This document shows, in pieces, positions 1-8,723 of a DNA stretch of 64,000 bases. Each line of letters starts with the position of its first letter. The stretch's first letter is position 1. The notes under the pieces were generated by a model. The model was given only the letters and a program-made list of their open reading frames with translations, was not told the DNA's origin and did not search any database. The stretch lies in assembly GCF_013359725.1 (NCBI RefSeq), contig NZ_JABFMW010000005.1:123198-187197 (forward strand). The letters are read 5' to 3'. This stretch comes from Pseudarthrobacter sp. C4D7. GTDB taxonomy: Bacteria; Actinomycetota; Actinomycetes; Actinomycetales; Micrococcaceae. The position numbers and the translations under genes were made by a program.

Positions 1-728
1 CAGCAGCGGACGTGCAGCCGGACGAAACAGTGCTGGAGGTCGGTCCCGGGCTCGGCTCCCTCACGCTGGGACTGCTCGACGCAGCAGCAGAGGTTGTCGC
101 CGTCGAAATCGATCCCGTCCTGGCAGCAAAACTCCCCGAAACGGTCAAGGAATGGCGCCCGGCCGCCGCCAGCGCATTCCACCTGGTGCACGCCGACGCC
201 ATGAAGGTCACGGAACTGCCGGTGGAACCTACGGCACTTGTGGCCAACCTGCCGTACAACGTGGCAGTTCCCGTGGTGCTGCACCTCCTGCAGCATTTCC
301 CCGGCCTGCAGCACGGCCTGGTGATGGTGCAGGACGAGGTGGCAGACCGACTCGCAGCAGGACCGGGATCCAAGACCTACGGTGTCCCCTCCGTCAAAGC
401 CGCGTGGTACAGCCAAATGCGCAAGGCCGGTGTGATCGGCATGAATGTCTTCTGGCCGGCGCCCAAAATCCATTCCGGGCTGGTGTCCTTCACCCGCCGC
501 GAACCCCCCGCCACCACTGCCACGCGCGAACAGGTGTTTGCCGTGGTTGACGCCGCCTTCGCCCAGCGGCGCAAGACACTCCGCGCCGCCCTGGCGGGCT
601 GGGCCGGGGGAGCCCCGGAAGCCGAGCGCTGCCTGGTGGCGGCCGGCGTCGACCCCACCGCGCGCGGCGAGGTCATCGACATTGCCGCCTTCGCCAGGAT
701 CGCTGAAGCCAGGGAAAACCGCCCGTGA
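1..728 (+). CDS. rsmA: 16S rRNA dimethyladenosine transferase (5' end cut by window)
   Basis: RsmA (KsgA) uses S-adenosylmethionine to dimethylate two adjacent adenines near the 3' end of 16S rRNA during 30S maturation in the cytoplasm. The reading frame is open to the window edge, so roughly the first 45-50 residues are missing. Visible motifs are the SAM-binding [10 protein letters not shown] just after the edge and the catalytic NLPYNV about 80 residues in, followed by the family's helical C-terminal domain ending in a short basic tail. The stop codon overlaps the ispE start by 4 nt, so the two are probably co-transcribed and translationally coupled. This is a common actinobacterial pairing. 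Confidence 0.95.
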   Translation, partial: AADVQPDETVLEVGPGLGSLTLGLLDAAAEVVAVEIDPVLAAKLPETVKEWRPAAASAFHLVHADAMKVTELPVEPTALVANLPYNVAVPVVLHLLQHFPGLQHGLVMVQDEVADRLAAGPGSKTYGVPSVKAAWYSQMRKAGVIGMNVFWPAPKIHSGLVSFTRREPPATTATREQVFAVVDAAFAQRRKTLRAALAGWAGGAPEAERCLVAAGVDPTARGEVIDIAAFARIAEARENRP

Positions 729-1702
729 GCGCGGGGCTGGACAGGGCAGGCAGGGGCCGGTTCGCGGCGCGGACAGTGCGCGTCAAAGCGCCCGGAAAAA
801 TCAACGTGTCCCTCGCGGTGGGGCCGCTGCGGCCGGACGGGTACCATTCGGTGGCCAGTGTCTACCTTGCGGTGTCCCTGTACGAGGAAGTGGCCGCCAC
901 CAGTACCGCTGCCCCCGGCATCACCATCAGCCTCAGCCCGGAAAGCACCCTGGACCTCGACGACGTCGACATCCCCCTGGACAGCAGCAACCTGGCCTAC
1001 CGGGCGGCCGCCATCATGGCCGACGTCTCCGAACACGCCACCGGCGTGCACCTGGAGATCACCAAGCGGGTCCCGGTGGCCGGTGGCATGGGCGGCGGTT
1101 CGGCCGACGCCGCTGCCACCCTCCTGGCCTGCGACGCCCTCTGGAACAGTGGCCTGTCGCGTGAGGAACTGGCACATCTCGCAGCGGAACTGGGCGCAGA
1201 CGTCCCGTTCTCACTCCTGGGCGGCACCGCCGTCGGCCTCGGCCTGGGGGACGAGCTGTCCCCGGCCCTGGCCAAAGCGCAAACCCATTGGGTGCTGGTG
1301 GTGGCAGACTACGGTCTCTCCACGCCCGAGGTGTACCGGACCCTGGACAGGCTGCGCGGGGCCGAGGGAATCGACGCCGTGGAACCGACCAGTGTGGACC
1401 CAAAGATCCTGGCGGCGCTGAGGGGCGGCGACGCCGTGTCCCTGAGCCGAGTGCTGGTCAACGACCTGCAGCGGGCATCCATTGAACTCTCATCTGCGCT
1501 GCGCGATACGCTGGGAATCGGCGAGTCCCATGGCGCCATGGCGGGCATGGTCTCCGGATCCGGCCCCACCGTGGCTTTGCTGGCCGAGGATTCGGCCGGG
1601 GCCGCTGCCTTGGCAGCGGACCTGCAGAGGTACGGCCTCACAGCCCTCGCCGTCCACGGCCCGGTCCCTGGCGCGCGCATCATCTCCGACACACTCCTTT
1701 AA
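725..1702 (+). CDS. ispE: 4-diphosphocytidyl-2-C-methyl-D-erythritol kinase
   Basis: IspE phosphorylates CDP-methylerythritol with ATP, a middle step of the non-mevalonate isoprenoid pathway in the cytoplasm. The 325-residue protein has the GHMP-kinase layout: an N-terminal [13 protein letters not shown] segment at about residues 20-32, the ATP-binding [14 protein letters not shown] loop near residues 117-130, and the C-terminal [13 protein letters not shown] motif near 276-288. The GTG start overlaps the rsmA stop by 4 nt and was chosen for that coupling. A few extra N-terminal residues precede the conserved core, so an internal start cannot be fully excluded. Length is normal for the family. 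Confidence 0.95.
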   Translation: MSAGLDRAGRGRFAARTVRVKAPGKINVSLAVGPLRPDGYHSVASVYLAVSLYEEVAATSTAAPGITISLSPESTLDLDDVDIPLDSSNLAYRAAAIMADVSEHATGVHLEITKRVPVAGGMGGGSADAAATLLACDALWNSGLSREELAHLAAELGADVPFSLLGGTAVGLGLGDELSPALAKAQTHWVLVVADYGLSTPEVYRTLDRLRGAEGIDAVEPTSVDPKILAALRGGDAVSLSRVLVNDLQRASIELSSALRDTLGIGESHGAMAGMVSGSGPTVALLAEDSAGAAALAADLQRYGLTALAVHGPVPGARIISDTLL

Positions 1703-1735
1703 TACCTATCGTCCGGCAGCAGAAAGCAGTTCCCT

Positions 1736-3565
1736 TTGGCACACCTTCTTGGCGGCGAAAACCTCACGGTTTCGTACGCAACCCGCACCGTCCTGGACGG
1801 CATCACCCTGGGACTGGAGGAGGGGGACCGGATCGGTATGGTGGGCCGCAACGGCGACGGCAAATCCACCCTGATGCGGCTGCTGGCCCTGCGTTCCACC
1901 CCGGACTCCGGCAGGGTCACCAAGCGCGGCGACGTCAACGTCGGGTACCTGGACCAGAGCGACGTGCTCGACGGCGACCTGACCGTGGGTGCCGCGATCG
2001 TGGGGGACCAGGCGGACCACGAGTGGGCCCGCAATCCGCGCATCCGGGAGATCATGGGCGGCCTGGTGTCCGACGTCGACTGGCACGCCAACGTCCATGC
2101 CCTCTCCGGTGGTCAGAAGAGGCGCGTGGCCCTGGCCAAGCTCCTCATCGAAGACCACGACGTCATTATGCTGGACGAGCCCACCAACCACCTCGACGTC
2201 GAGGGTGTCGCCTGGCTGGCCCGCCACCTGAAGACGCGCTGGCGGCCCAACCAGGGAGCCTTCCTGGTGGTCACCCACGACCGTTGGTTCCTCGACGAAG
2301 TCTGCACCAAGACCTGGGAGGTCCACGACGGGATCGTGGACCCCTTCGAAGGCGGGTATGCCGCGTATGTGCTGGCCCGGGCCGAGCGTGACCGGATGGC
2401 GTCCGTCGTGGAGGGCAAGCGCCAGCAGCTGGTCAAGAAGGAACTCGCCTGGCTGCGCCGGGGCGCCCCTGCCCGGACCGCCAAGCCGAAGTTCCGGATC
2501 GAGGCAGCCAATGCGCTGATCGCCGATGTTCCGGCCCCGCGCGACTCCATGGCGCTGAGCAAGATGGCCACCGCCCGCCAGGGCAAGGATGTCCTGGACC
2601 TGGAGAACGTGTCCCTGAATTTCCAGGGCGACGACGGCAGGAAGCTCTTCGACAACATCACCCTCCGCCTGGCCCCGGGGGAGCGGCTGGGCCTGGTGGG
2701 CGTCAACGGCGCCGGCAAGACCACCCTCCTGAAACTGCTGAACGGCGAGATCGCGCCCGACGCCGGGAAACTGAAGCGCGGCAAGACAGTGGTCACCGCG
2801 GTCCTCACCCAGGAAGTCAAGGAGCTCGACGACGTCGCTGACCTGCGCGTGATCGAGGTCATCGAGCGGGAAAAGCGCTCATTCAACGTGGGCGGCAAGG
2901 AATTCACGGCCGGCCAGCTGGTGGAGCAGCTCGGTTTCACCAACCAAAAACAGTGGACGCCTGTGCGCGACCTCTCCGGCGGCGAGCGGCGCCGACTGCA
3001 GCTGCTCCGGCTGCTGGTGGGTGAACCCAACGTGCTGATGCTTGATGAGCCCACCAACGACCTCGACACCGACACCCTCGCCGCCGTCGAGGACGTCCTG
3101 GACGGCTGGCCCGGCACCCTGGTGGTGGTCAGCCACGACCGCTACCTGCTGGAACGGGTGACCGACCACCAGATGGCGCTGCTCGGCGACGGCAAGCTGC
3201 GCGGCCTGCCCGGCGGCGTGGACCAGTACCTTGAGCTGCGTGAGGCCGCCCTTGCCGGCTCCACCGTGACCGGCGGCGGAAACCCGGTCACCAGTGCCGG
3301 GCAGGCACAGGCCGCCGGTGGCGCCGGCGGCGGACCCTCAGAGGCCGAAAAGCGCGACGCCCGCAAGGCCCTCAACAGGATCGAGCGGCAAATCAAAAAG
3401 CTCGACCAAGAGGAAAAGAAGCTTCACGACCTGATGCTGAAGACCACCGAGGCCGGCGACTTCGACAAGCTCGCCGACCAGAACAAACAGCTCAGGAACC
3501 TCACGGACGAAAAGGACACCCTCGAAATGGAGTGGCTCGAAGCCTCAGAGCTCTTGGGCGACTAA
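1736..3565 (+). CDS. ABC-F family ATP-binding protein (Uup-like)
   Basis: This is a soluble protein with two ABC ATPase domains and no membrane segments, so it belongs to the ABC-F group that acts on ribosomes rather than in transport. Domain 1 has Walker A GRNGDGKST (about 37-45), signature LSGGQKRR and Walker B VIMLDEPTNHLD. Domain 2 has GVNGAGKTT, LSGGERRR and VLMLDEPTNDLD. A Gly/Ala-rich linker leads to a charged C-terminal coiled coil (about 545-605), as in Uup. The start is TTG at 1736, the only start that keeps the complete N-terminal strand. It follows ispE by 33 bp. The substrate is not evident; antibiotic resistance is one possible role among several in this family. Confidence 0.9.
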   Translation: MAHLLGGENLTVSYATRTVLDGITLGLEEGDRIGMVGRNGDGKSTLMRLLALRSTPDSGRVTKRGDVNVGYLDQSDVLDGDLTVGAAIVGDQADHEWARNPRIREIMGGLVSDVDWHANVHALSGGQKRRVALAKLLIEDHDVIMLDEPTNHLDVEGVAWLARHLKTRWRPNQGAFLVVTHDRWFLDEVCTKTWEVHDGIVDPFEGGYAAYVLARAERDRMASVVEGKRQQLVKKELAWLRRGAPARTAKPKFRIEAANALIADVPAPRDSMALSKMATARQGKDVLDLENVSLNFQGDDGRKLFDNITLRLAPGERLGLVGVNGAGKTTLLKLLNGEIAPDAGKLKRGKTVVTAVLTQEVKELDDVADLRVIEVIEREKRSFNVGGKEFTAGQLVEQLGFTNQKQWTPVRDLSGGERRRLQLLRLLVGEPNVLMLDEPTNDLDTDTLAAVEDVLDGWPGTLVVVSHDRYLLERVTDHQMALLGDGKLRGLPGGVDQYLELREAALAGSTVTGGGNPVTSAGQAQAAGGAGGGPSEAEKRDARKALNRIERQIKKLDQEEKKLHDLMLKTTEAGDFDKLADQNKQLRNLTDEKDTLEMEWLEASELLGD

Positions 3566-3626
3566 GGTCACCTTGGGTGGCAGGCCCGGACCGGACGCAG
3601 GTGCCCCGCTCACGAAGGGTGACACC

Positions 3627-4271
3627 CTAGGGTTCGGACTGCAGCCCGGGTTCCTTCTTGAGGCCGGTGAGGCCGTTCCAGGCGAGGTTGACCAGGTGCG
3701 CGGCGACGGTGTGCTTGTCGGGCTGGCGGCTGTCCTGCCACCACTGGCCGGTCATGGCCACCATGCCCACCAGCATCTGCGCGTACATGGCACCGTCCTC
3801 ACCGCTGAGGCCGCGGCGGGAGAACTCGTCGGAAAGGATGTGTTCCACGCGGGCGGTGACGTGGGACAGGAGGGTGGAGAAGGCACCCTCGGGCTGGGAC
3901 GGCGGTGCGTCGCGCATCAGGATGCGGAAGCCCTCCGTGCGTTCCTCGATGTAGGTGAGCAGGGCCAGCGCGGCACGTTCGACGAGGACCCGGGGCTTGG
4001 CTTCCTCGGTAAGGGCGGCGTTGACGGCGTCCAGGAGGATGTGGAATTCGCCGTCCACCACCTCGGTGTACAGGCCTTCCTTGGAACCGAAGTGTTCGTA
4101 GATGACCGGTTTGGACACTCCAGCGCAGGCGGCGATTTCCTCGATGGTGGTCCCGTCCAGCCCGCGGACGGCGAAAAGGCCCCGGCCGACGTCGATCAGC
4201 TGGCTTCGGCGCTGCAGGCCAGTCATCCGCGTCCGCGGAAGGTTGTTGCTCACCTTCCCATCATGCCCCAC
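3627..4271 (-). CDS. TetR/AcrR family transcriptional regulator
   Basis: A one-component repressor type. The N-terminal helix-turn-helix runs GTTIEEIAACAGVSKPVIY then EHFGSKEGLY (about residues 40-68). The remaining roughly 140 residues form the helical ligand-binding domain, with a WWQDSRQ segment typical of one large actinobacterial subgroup. It is transcribed towards the ABC-F gene and away from tRNA-Gln. The start is uncertain: ATG at 4271 and GTG at 4253 are both possible and neither has a good ribosome site. A perfect 18-bp palindrome overlaps the 5' end and could be its own operator. No adjacent target gene is obvious; the ligand is unknown. Confidence 0.85.
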   Translation of the reverse strand: MGHDGKVSNNLPRTRMTGLQRRSQLIDVGRGLFAVRGLDGTTIEEIAACAGVSKPVIYEHFGSKEGLYTEVVDGEFHILLDAVNAALTEEAKPRVLVERAALALLTYIEERTEGFRILMRDAPPSQPEGAFSTLLSHVTARVEHILSDEFSRRGLSGEDGAMYAQMLVGMVAMTGQWWQDSRQPDKHTVAAHLVNLAWNGLTGLKKEPGLQSEP

Positions 4272-4284
4272 CGCCGGCGGTGGG
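4267..4284. promoter_or_regulatory. Perfect 18-bp palindrome at the 5' end of the tetR gene
   Basis: CCCACCGCCGGCGGTGGG is a perfect palindrome lying across the first possible start codon of the TetR-family gene (ATG at 4271). TetR proteins bind palindromes of this size, often over their own promoter, so self-repression is a reasonable inference. Chance occurrence in GC-rich DNA is not excluded. Confidence 0.4.
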
Positions 4285-4385
4285 ATTCAGCGGGCGGACG
4301 GGAGCGTAGCGCCCCGTGTCGCGCGGGGCCCTGAACCCGTGGCAAAATAGGGACTTGTGCCCGGGCCTTGAGTCCTCCGGCACGG

Positions 4386-4457
4386 TCCGCTCTGGTGTAA
4401 CGGCAGCACCCCGGCCTTTGGAGCCGTGGAGTATAGGTTCGAATCCTATGGGCGGAA
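4386..4457 (+). tRNA. tRNA-Gln (anticodon TTG)
   Basis: A complete cloverleaf of 72 nt can be folded by eye. The acceptor arms TCCGCTC (4386-4392) and GGGCGGA (4450-4456) pair over 7 bp with one G-U. The anticodon loop is CTTTGGA, giving anticodon TTG, which reads CAA. The T arm is ATAGG-TTCGAAT-CCTAT and the discriminator is A at 4457. No CCA is encoded. It lies just upstream of glmU on the same strand. Confidence 0.95.
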
Positions 4458-4560
4458 CTGCTGCGCGGGGCGCGATCATGAGGATGGCACCCGGTGTCCG
4501 GCGGCCTGGTCCACCGGACGCTGCAAAGCGCCAGCACAACCAAGCAAGGAGAGCCCGTAC

Positions 4561-6039
4561 GTGATCCCCGAGAATGCCGGCCCGGCCGCTGTAATCGTTC
4601 TGGCAGCAGGCGCCGGTACCCGGATGAAGTCGCGTACCCCCAAGATCCTGCACGAAATCGGTGGCCTGTCCATGGTGGGCCACGCCCTCCGGGCAGCCCG
4701 CAGCATCGCTCCCCAGCGGCTCGCCATCGTGGTCCGCTACGAACGCGACCTGGTGGCAGGACACGTCTCGGCACTGGACCCCGACGCCGTCATTGTGGAC
4801 CAGGACGACGTGCCCGGCACCGGCCGCGCCGTGGAGGCCGCCCTCCACGCCCTGCATGCGGATGAGCACCTGGCTGGAACCGTCGTGGTGACCTACGGTG
4901 ATGTGCCGCTGCTGTCCGGCGAACTGCTGACCGAGCTGGTCGCCACCCACGAGCGCGACGGCAACGCTGTCACCGTGCTCACCGCGGTCCTGGACGACGC
5001 CGGCGGCTACGGCCGCATCCTCCGTGGCGAGGACGGCTCCGTCACGTGCATCCGCGAACACAAGGATGCCTCCGAGGCCGAGCGCCTGATCCGGGAGGTC
5101 AACTCCGGGATCTACGCCTTCGACGCCGCCGTGCTCCGGGACGCGCTGGCCAAGGTGACCACCGACAACGCCCAGGGCGAGAAGTACCTGACCGACGTGC
5201 TGGGACTGGCGCGCGAGGCGGGCGGCCGGGTTGCCGCCGTCGTGACCGCTGACCGCTGGCAGGTCGAAGGCGCCAACGACCGCGTCCAGCTCGCAGCACT
5301 CGGTGCCGAGCTGAACCGCCGCACGGTGGAAGCCTGGATGCGCGCCGGCGTGACGGTGGTGGACCCGGCCACCACCTGGATCGACGCGTCCGTCACCCTT
5401 GACGAGGACGTGTGCCTGCTGCCCAACACACAGCTGCACGGCGCCACCACGGTGGCCAGGGACGCCGTCGTGGGCCCCGACACCACCCTCACCGACGTCG
5501 AAGTCCACGAGGGCGCCACGGTGGTCCGCACCCACGGCTCCGGCTCGGTGATCGGCCCGCGCGCCGCCGTCGGCCCCTTCACGTACCTGCGCCCCGGCAC
5601 CGTGCTGGGTGAAAAAGGCAAGATCGGCGCCTTCTACGAAACCAAGAACGTCACCATTGGCCGCGGCTCAAAGCTCTCCCATCTGGGCTACGCGGGGGAC
5701 GCCGAAATCGGTGAAGACACCAACATCGGCTGTGGCAACATCACGGCAAACTACGACGGCGAGAAGAAGCACCGCACGGTGATCGGCTCTGGCGTCCGGA
5801 CAGGTTCCAACACGGTCTTTGTCGCCCCGGTCACCGTGGGGGACGGCGCCTACAGCGGCGCCGGCGCGGTGATCCGCAAAGACGTACCGGCCGGTGCGCT
5901 TGCGCTGAGCATCGCAGCCCAGCGCAACACCGAAGGCTGGGTCCCGGAGCACCGCCCGGGAACCCGCTCCGCCGAACTGGCCCAGGCGGCCACCCATGAC
6001 TCCTCAAGTACCCCGGCATCTACAGAAGAGGGCAAGTAA
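4561..6039 (+). CDS. glmU: Bifunctional UDP-GlcNAc pyrophosphorylase / GlcN-1-P acetyltransferase
   Basis: GlmU makes UDP-N-acetylglucosamine for peptidoglycan by acetylating glucosamine-1-phosphate and then transferring UMP. The N-terminal nucleotidyltransferase has LAAGAGTRMKSRTPK (about 13-27) and YGDVPLL. From about residue 255 the left-handed beta-helix carries hexapeptide repeats and the catalytic segments PFTYLRPG, YETKN and NYDGEKKHRTVIGSG. GTG at 4561 was chosen because AAGGAGAG (4545-4552) lies 8 nt upstream; the frame is open further back through the tRNA gene. The protein is 492 residues, normal length, with an acidic Ser/Thr tail. It ends 2 bp before prs, so the pair is an operon. 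Confidence 0.96.
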   Translation: MIPENAGPAAVIVLAAGAGTRMKSRTPKILHEIGGLSMVGHALRAARSIAPQRLAIVVRYERDLVAGHVSALDPDAVIVDQDDVPGTGRAVEAALHALHADEHLAGTVVVTYGDVPLLSGELLTELVATHERDGNAVTVLTAVLDDAGGYGRILRGEDGSVTCIREHKDASEAERLIREVNSGIYAFDAAVLRDALAKVTTDNAQGEKYLTDVLGLAREAGGRVAAVVTADRWQVEGANDRVQLAALGAELNRRTVEAWMRAGVTVVDPATTWIDASVTLDEDVCLLPNTQLHGATTVARDAVVGPDTTLTDVEVHEGATVVRTHGSGSVIGPRAAVGPFTYLRPGTVLGEKGKIGAFYETKNVTIGRGSKLSHLGYAGDAEIGEDTNIGCGNITANYDGEKKHRTVIGSGVRTGSNTVFVAPVTVGDGAYSGAGAVIRKDVPAGALALSIAAQRNTEGWVPEHRPGTRSAELAQAATHDSSSTPASTEEGK

Positions 6040-6041
6040 CA

Positions 6042-7022
6042 ATGAGCGAAATTACGGCGCACGGCGAGAAGAAGCTGGTGCTCGCCTCCGGGCGGGCACA
6101 TCCGGAGCTGGCCCGGGAAATCGCCAAGGAGCTCGGCACCGAACTCCTGCCGCTGGATGCCTATGACTTCGCGAACGGCGAGATCTACGTCCGGGCCGGC
6201 GAGAGCGTCCGCGGCACGGATGCGTTCGTGATCCAGGCGCACCCCGCGCCGCTGAACAACCACCTCATGGAACAGCTGATCATGATCGATTCGCTCAAGC
6301 GGGCCTCCGCCAAGCGGATCACGGTGGTTTCGCCGTTCTACCCGTACGCGCGCCAGGACAAGAAGGGCCGCGGCCGCGAGCCGATCTCCGCCCGGCTGGT
6401 GGCCGACCTCTACAAGACCGCCGGCGCGGACCGCATCATGAGCGTGGACTTGCACACCTCCCAGATCCAGGGCTTCTTCGACGGCCCCGTGGACCACCTG
6501 ATGGCCATCCCGCTGCTGGCCGACTACATCCGCACCCGTGTGGGCTCGGACAACATCACGGTTGTCTCTCCGGACACCGGCCGCGTCCGCGTGGCCGAAC
6601 AGTGGGCCGAACGCCTGGGCGGCGCGCCGCTGGCGTTCGTCCACAAGAGCCGCGACCTCACCGTCCCCAACCAGGCAGTCTCCAAGACCGTGGTGGGCCA
6701 GATCGAGGGGCGCACCTGTGTCCTGATCGACGACATGATCGACACCGGCGGAACCATTTCCGGTGCCGTCACCGTCCTGAAGAACGCAGGCGCGAAGGAT
6801 GTCATCATCGCAGCCACGCACGCGGTCTTCTCCGATCCCGCCGCCCGCCGCCTCTCGGAGTCCGGCGCACGCGAAGTAGTGGTCACCAACACCCTGCCGC
6901 TGAATTCGTCCCAGCAGTTCCCGCAGTTGACGGTGCTTTCCATCGCGCCCTTGATTGCCAGGGCCATCCGCGAAGTGTTCGACGACGGTTCAGTCACCAG
7001 CCTCTTCGACGGCAAGGCCTGA
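6042..7022 (+). CDS. prs: Ribose-phosphate pyrophosphokinase
   Basis: Prs converts ribose-5-phosphate and ATP to phosphoribosyl pyrophosphate, the precursor of nucleotides, histidine and tryptophan. Its 326 residues include the N-terminal KLVLASGRAHPELA segment, the YPYARQDKKGRGREPIS loop (about 104-120), the VSPDTGRVRVAEQWA segment, and the PRPP-binding CVLIDDMIDTGGTI (about 227-240). It starts 2 bp after the glmU stop, with a weak purine-rich site inside the end of glmU. A hairpin terminator follows. The glmU-prs pair joins cell-wall precursor and nucleotide supply, a conserved arrangement in actinobacteria. Confidence 0.96.
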   Translation: MSEITAHGEKKLVLASGRAHPELAREIAKELGTELLPLDAYDFANGEIYVRAGESVRGTDAFVIQAHPAPLNNHLMEQLIMIDSLKRASAKRITVVSPFYPYARQDKKGRGREPISARLVADLYKTAGADRIMSVDLHTSQIQGFFDGPVDHLMAIPLLADYIRTRVGSDNITVVSPDTGRVRVAEQWAERLGGAPLAFVHKSRDLTVPNQAVSKTVVGQIEGRTCVLIDDMIDTGGTISGAVTVLKNAGAKDVIIAATHAVFSDPAARRLSESGAREVVVTNTLPLNSSQQFPQLTVLSIAPLIARAIREVFDDGSVTSLFDGKA

Positions 7023-7032
7023 TCCATACCGC

Positions 7033-7083
7033 ACCAGTGCCGGGCCTCTTTTGAGGAAACCGGCCCGGCACTGGTAGGCTTTT
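7033..7083 (+). terminator. Rho-independent terminator after prs
   Basis: Arms at 7033-7046 and 7062-7075 pair perfectly over 14 bp around a 15-nt loop, and a T-rich stretch (CTTTT) follows. It lies just after the prs stop and should end the glmU-prs transcript, so rplY needs its own promoter. Confidence 0.85.
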
Positions 7084-7090
7084 CCCGATA

Positions 7091-7268
7091 CCTTGGCGAG
7101 GGAGAGCAACCGGGACACCGGTTTGCAGGTCTCCGTTATCGACTGGGTCTGATGGTTCCTCATCGAGGGGCCACCTTCTTGAAGGGCCGCCTCCCGGCCG
7201 CCCGGCGTTGAAGGTCACACCAGACCTCCGCCCTTGCTGAACCCCGTTTAGTCTTCAAGGAGAATTCC
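7091..7268 (+). promoter_or_regulatory. Hairpin-rich leader upstream of rplY
   Basis: The 178 bp between the prs terminator and rplY contain several local helices. AACCGG-GACA-CCGGTT (7108-7123) is nested within GGAGA/TCTCC (7101-7105 with 7130-7134). An 8-bp stem with two G-U pairs lies at 7154-7161/7165-7172. AGGTC/GACCT pair at 7212-7216/7223-7227. There is no convincing coding frame. A 5' untranslated region that controls L25 expression is one possibility; I do not recognise a known riboswitch or ribosomal leader class. Chance hairpins are common in GC-rich DNA. Confidence 0.4.
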
Positions 7269-7886
7269 ATGTCTGAGCAGAAGCTCGCAGCAGAATTGCG
7301 CACCGAATTCGGCAAGGGCTACGCCCGCCGCGCCCGGATGGCCAACCTGATCCCCGCCGTGATCTACGGCCACGGCGCAGACCCCATCCACGTCACCCTG
7401 CCGGCAAAGGCCACCACCCTGGCCGTCCGCACCCCCAACGCCCTGCTGTCCCTGGACATCAACGGCGAGGGCCACCTGGCCCTTGTCAAGGACGTCCAGC
7501 GCGATCCCGTAAAGCAGATCATCGAGCACATCGACCTCCTGACCGTCCGCAAGGGCGAGAAGGTCACCGTTGACGTAGCCGTCCACGTCGAGGGCGAGTC
7601 CGCTCCCGGCACGGTTCACAACCTCGAACTGACCACCGTCTCCCTCGAAGCTGAGGCCACCCACCTGCCCACCGCCGTCGAGGTCTCCATCGAAGGCCGC
7701 GCCGCCGGCGAGCACATCCACGCTTCGGACCTGGTCCTGCCCAAGGGCACCGTCCTCCTGACCGACGCCGAGGCCCTCGTGGTGAACATCTCCGAGGAAG
7801 TCGAAATCGTCGAGGAAACCGAAACCGAAGAAGGCGCCGAAGGCGCAGAAGAGGAAGCTCCCGCAGCCGAAGAAGCTGCCGAGTAA
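7269..7886 (+). CDS. rplY: 50S ribosomal protein L25 / general stress protein Ctc
   Basis: This is the long form of L25, which binds 5S rRNA in the large subunit. The N-terminal L25 domain covers about residues 1-92 and includes [20 protein letters not shown] and VIYGHG. A TL5/Ctc beta-barrel domain follows (about 93-185), then a very acidic Glu/Ala tail that ends the 205-residue protein. The ATG follows a clear AAGGAGAA site 6 nt upstream. Related Ctc proteins are stress-induced in some bacteria, but nothing here proves that. Pairing with pth downstream is conserved in actinobacteria. Confidence 0.95.
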   Translation: MSEQKLAAELRTEFGKGYARRARMANLIPAVIYGHGADPIHVTLPAKATTLAVRTPNALLSLDINGEGHLALVKDVQRDPVKQIIEHIDLLTVRKGEKVTVDVAVHVEGESAPGTVHNLELTTVSLEAEATHLPTAVEVSIEGRAAGEHIHASDLVLPKGTVLLTDAEALVVNISEEVEIVEETETEEGAEGAEEEAPAAEEAAE

Positions 7887-7903
7887 CCACTTCCCAGTTT
7901 GCA

Positions 7904-7938
7904 GCAGTGGCCGGACCCCGCAGGGGCCCGGCCACTGC
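7904..7938. terminator. Strong hairpin between rplY and pth
   Basis: Arms at 7904-7919 and 7923-7938 pair almost fully, with one bulge or mismatch, around a short loop. No T-run follows on the plus strand, so termination may be partial or Rho-dependent. It would leave pth on its own promoter. Confidence 0.55.
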
Positions 7939-8008
7939 CATGTCCACGGGCCGGCGTCCACGAGCGTCCGGACCTCCCTGTCCAAGCCGTCCCCCTAGGA
8001 TTGATCCC

Positions 8009-8614
8009 ATGACTGACACCTGGCTGATTGTTGGCCTCGGCAACCCCGGCGCGCAGTACCAAGGCAACAGGCACAACGTGGGCCAGATGGTGCTCGATGA
8101 ACTAGCGGGCCGCATCGGTTCCGGGTTCAAGACCCACAAAGCCCGTGCCCAGGTCCTTGAAGGCCGGCTGGGCATCGGCGGACCCAGGGTGGTCCTGGCG
8201 AAGCCCATGAGCTACATGAACGTTTCGGGTGGTCCGGTCTCGGCATTGGCCAACTTCTTCGGCATCCCGGCGGACCACGTGGTTGCGGTGCACGACGAGA
8301 TCGACATTCCCTTCAACACGGTCAAGCTTAAGCTCGGCGGCGGCGAAGGCGGCCATAACGGGTTGCGGGACATCTCCAAGGCGCTTGGCACTAAGGACTA
8401 CCTGCGGGTGCGCGTGGGCGTGGGGCGTCCGCCGGGCAGGATGGACACCGCCGACTTTGTCCTGCGCGATTTCGGCACGGTGGAGCACAAGGAATTGCCC
8501 TTCCTGCTGGATGATGCCGCCGATGCCGTGGAGTGCCTGCTCCGCGACGGGCTCACCGCCGCACAGCAGAGATTCCACCCCGCCAAATCCGGATCAACCC
8601 AAACGGAATCGTAA
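8009..8614 (+). CDS. pth: Peptidyl-tRNA hydrolase
   Basis: Pth frees tRNA from peptidyl-tRNAs that drop off the ribosome. Family motifs are [17 protein letters not shown] near the N-terminus (with the catalytic His of RHNVG), [22 protein letters not shown] (catalytic Asp) and [13 protein letters not shown]. The protein has 201 residues, normal length. ATG at 8009 begins directly before the first conserved strand; the frame is open upstream but that part is unrelated. Upstream AGGA (7997-8000) could be a ribosome site, or TAGGAT (7996-8001) a -10 box for a leaderless message. Confidence 0.95.
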   Translation: MTDTWLIVGLGNPGAQYQGNRHNVGQMVLDELAGRIGSGFKTHKARAQVLEGRLGIGGPRVVLAKPMSYMNVSGGPVSALANFFGIPADHVVAVHDEIDIPFNTVKLKLGGGEGGHNGLRDISKALGTKDYLRVRVGVGRPPGRMDTADFVLRDFGTVEHKELPFLLDDAADAVECLLRDGLTAAQQRFHPAKSGSTQTES

Positions 8615-8723
8615 AAGTTCCTTCCAGCTCTGTTTCCCTGTCTGCGGCACAGGGTACTCTTCTTCCTATGCGGGGGAGCAATGGGGCTACATCCCGCTAC
8701 TGCTGGATGTAGGGGAAAAGTTC

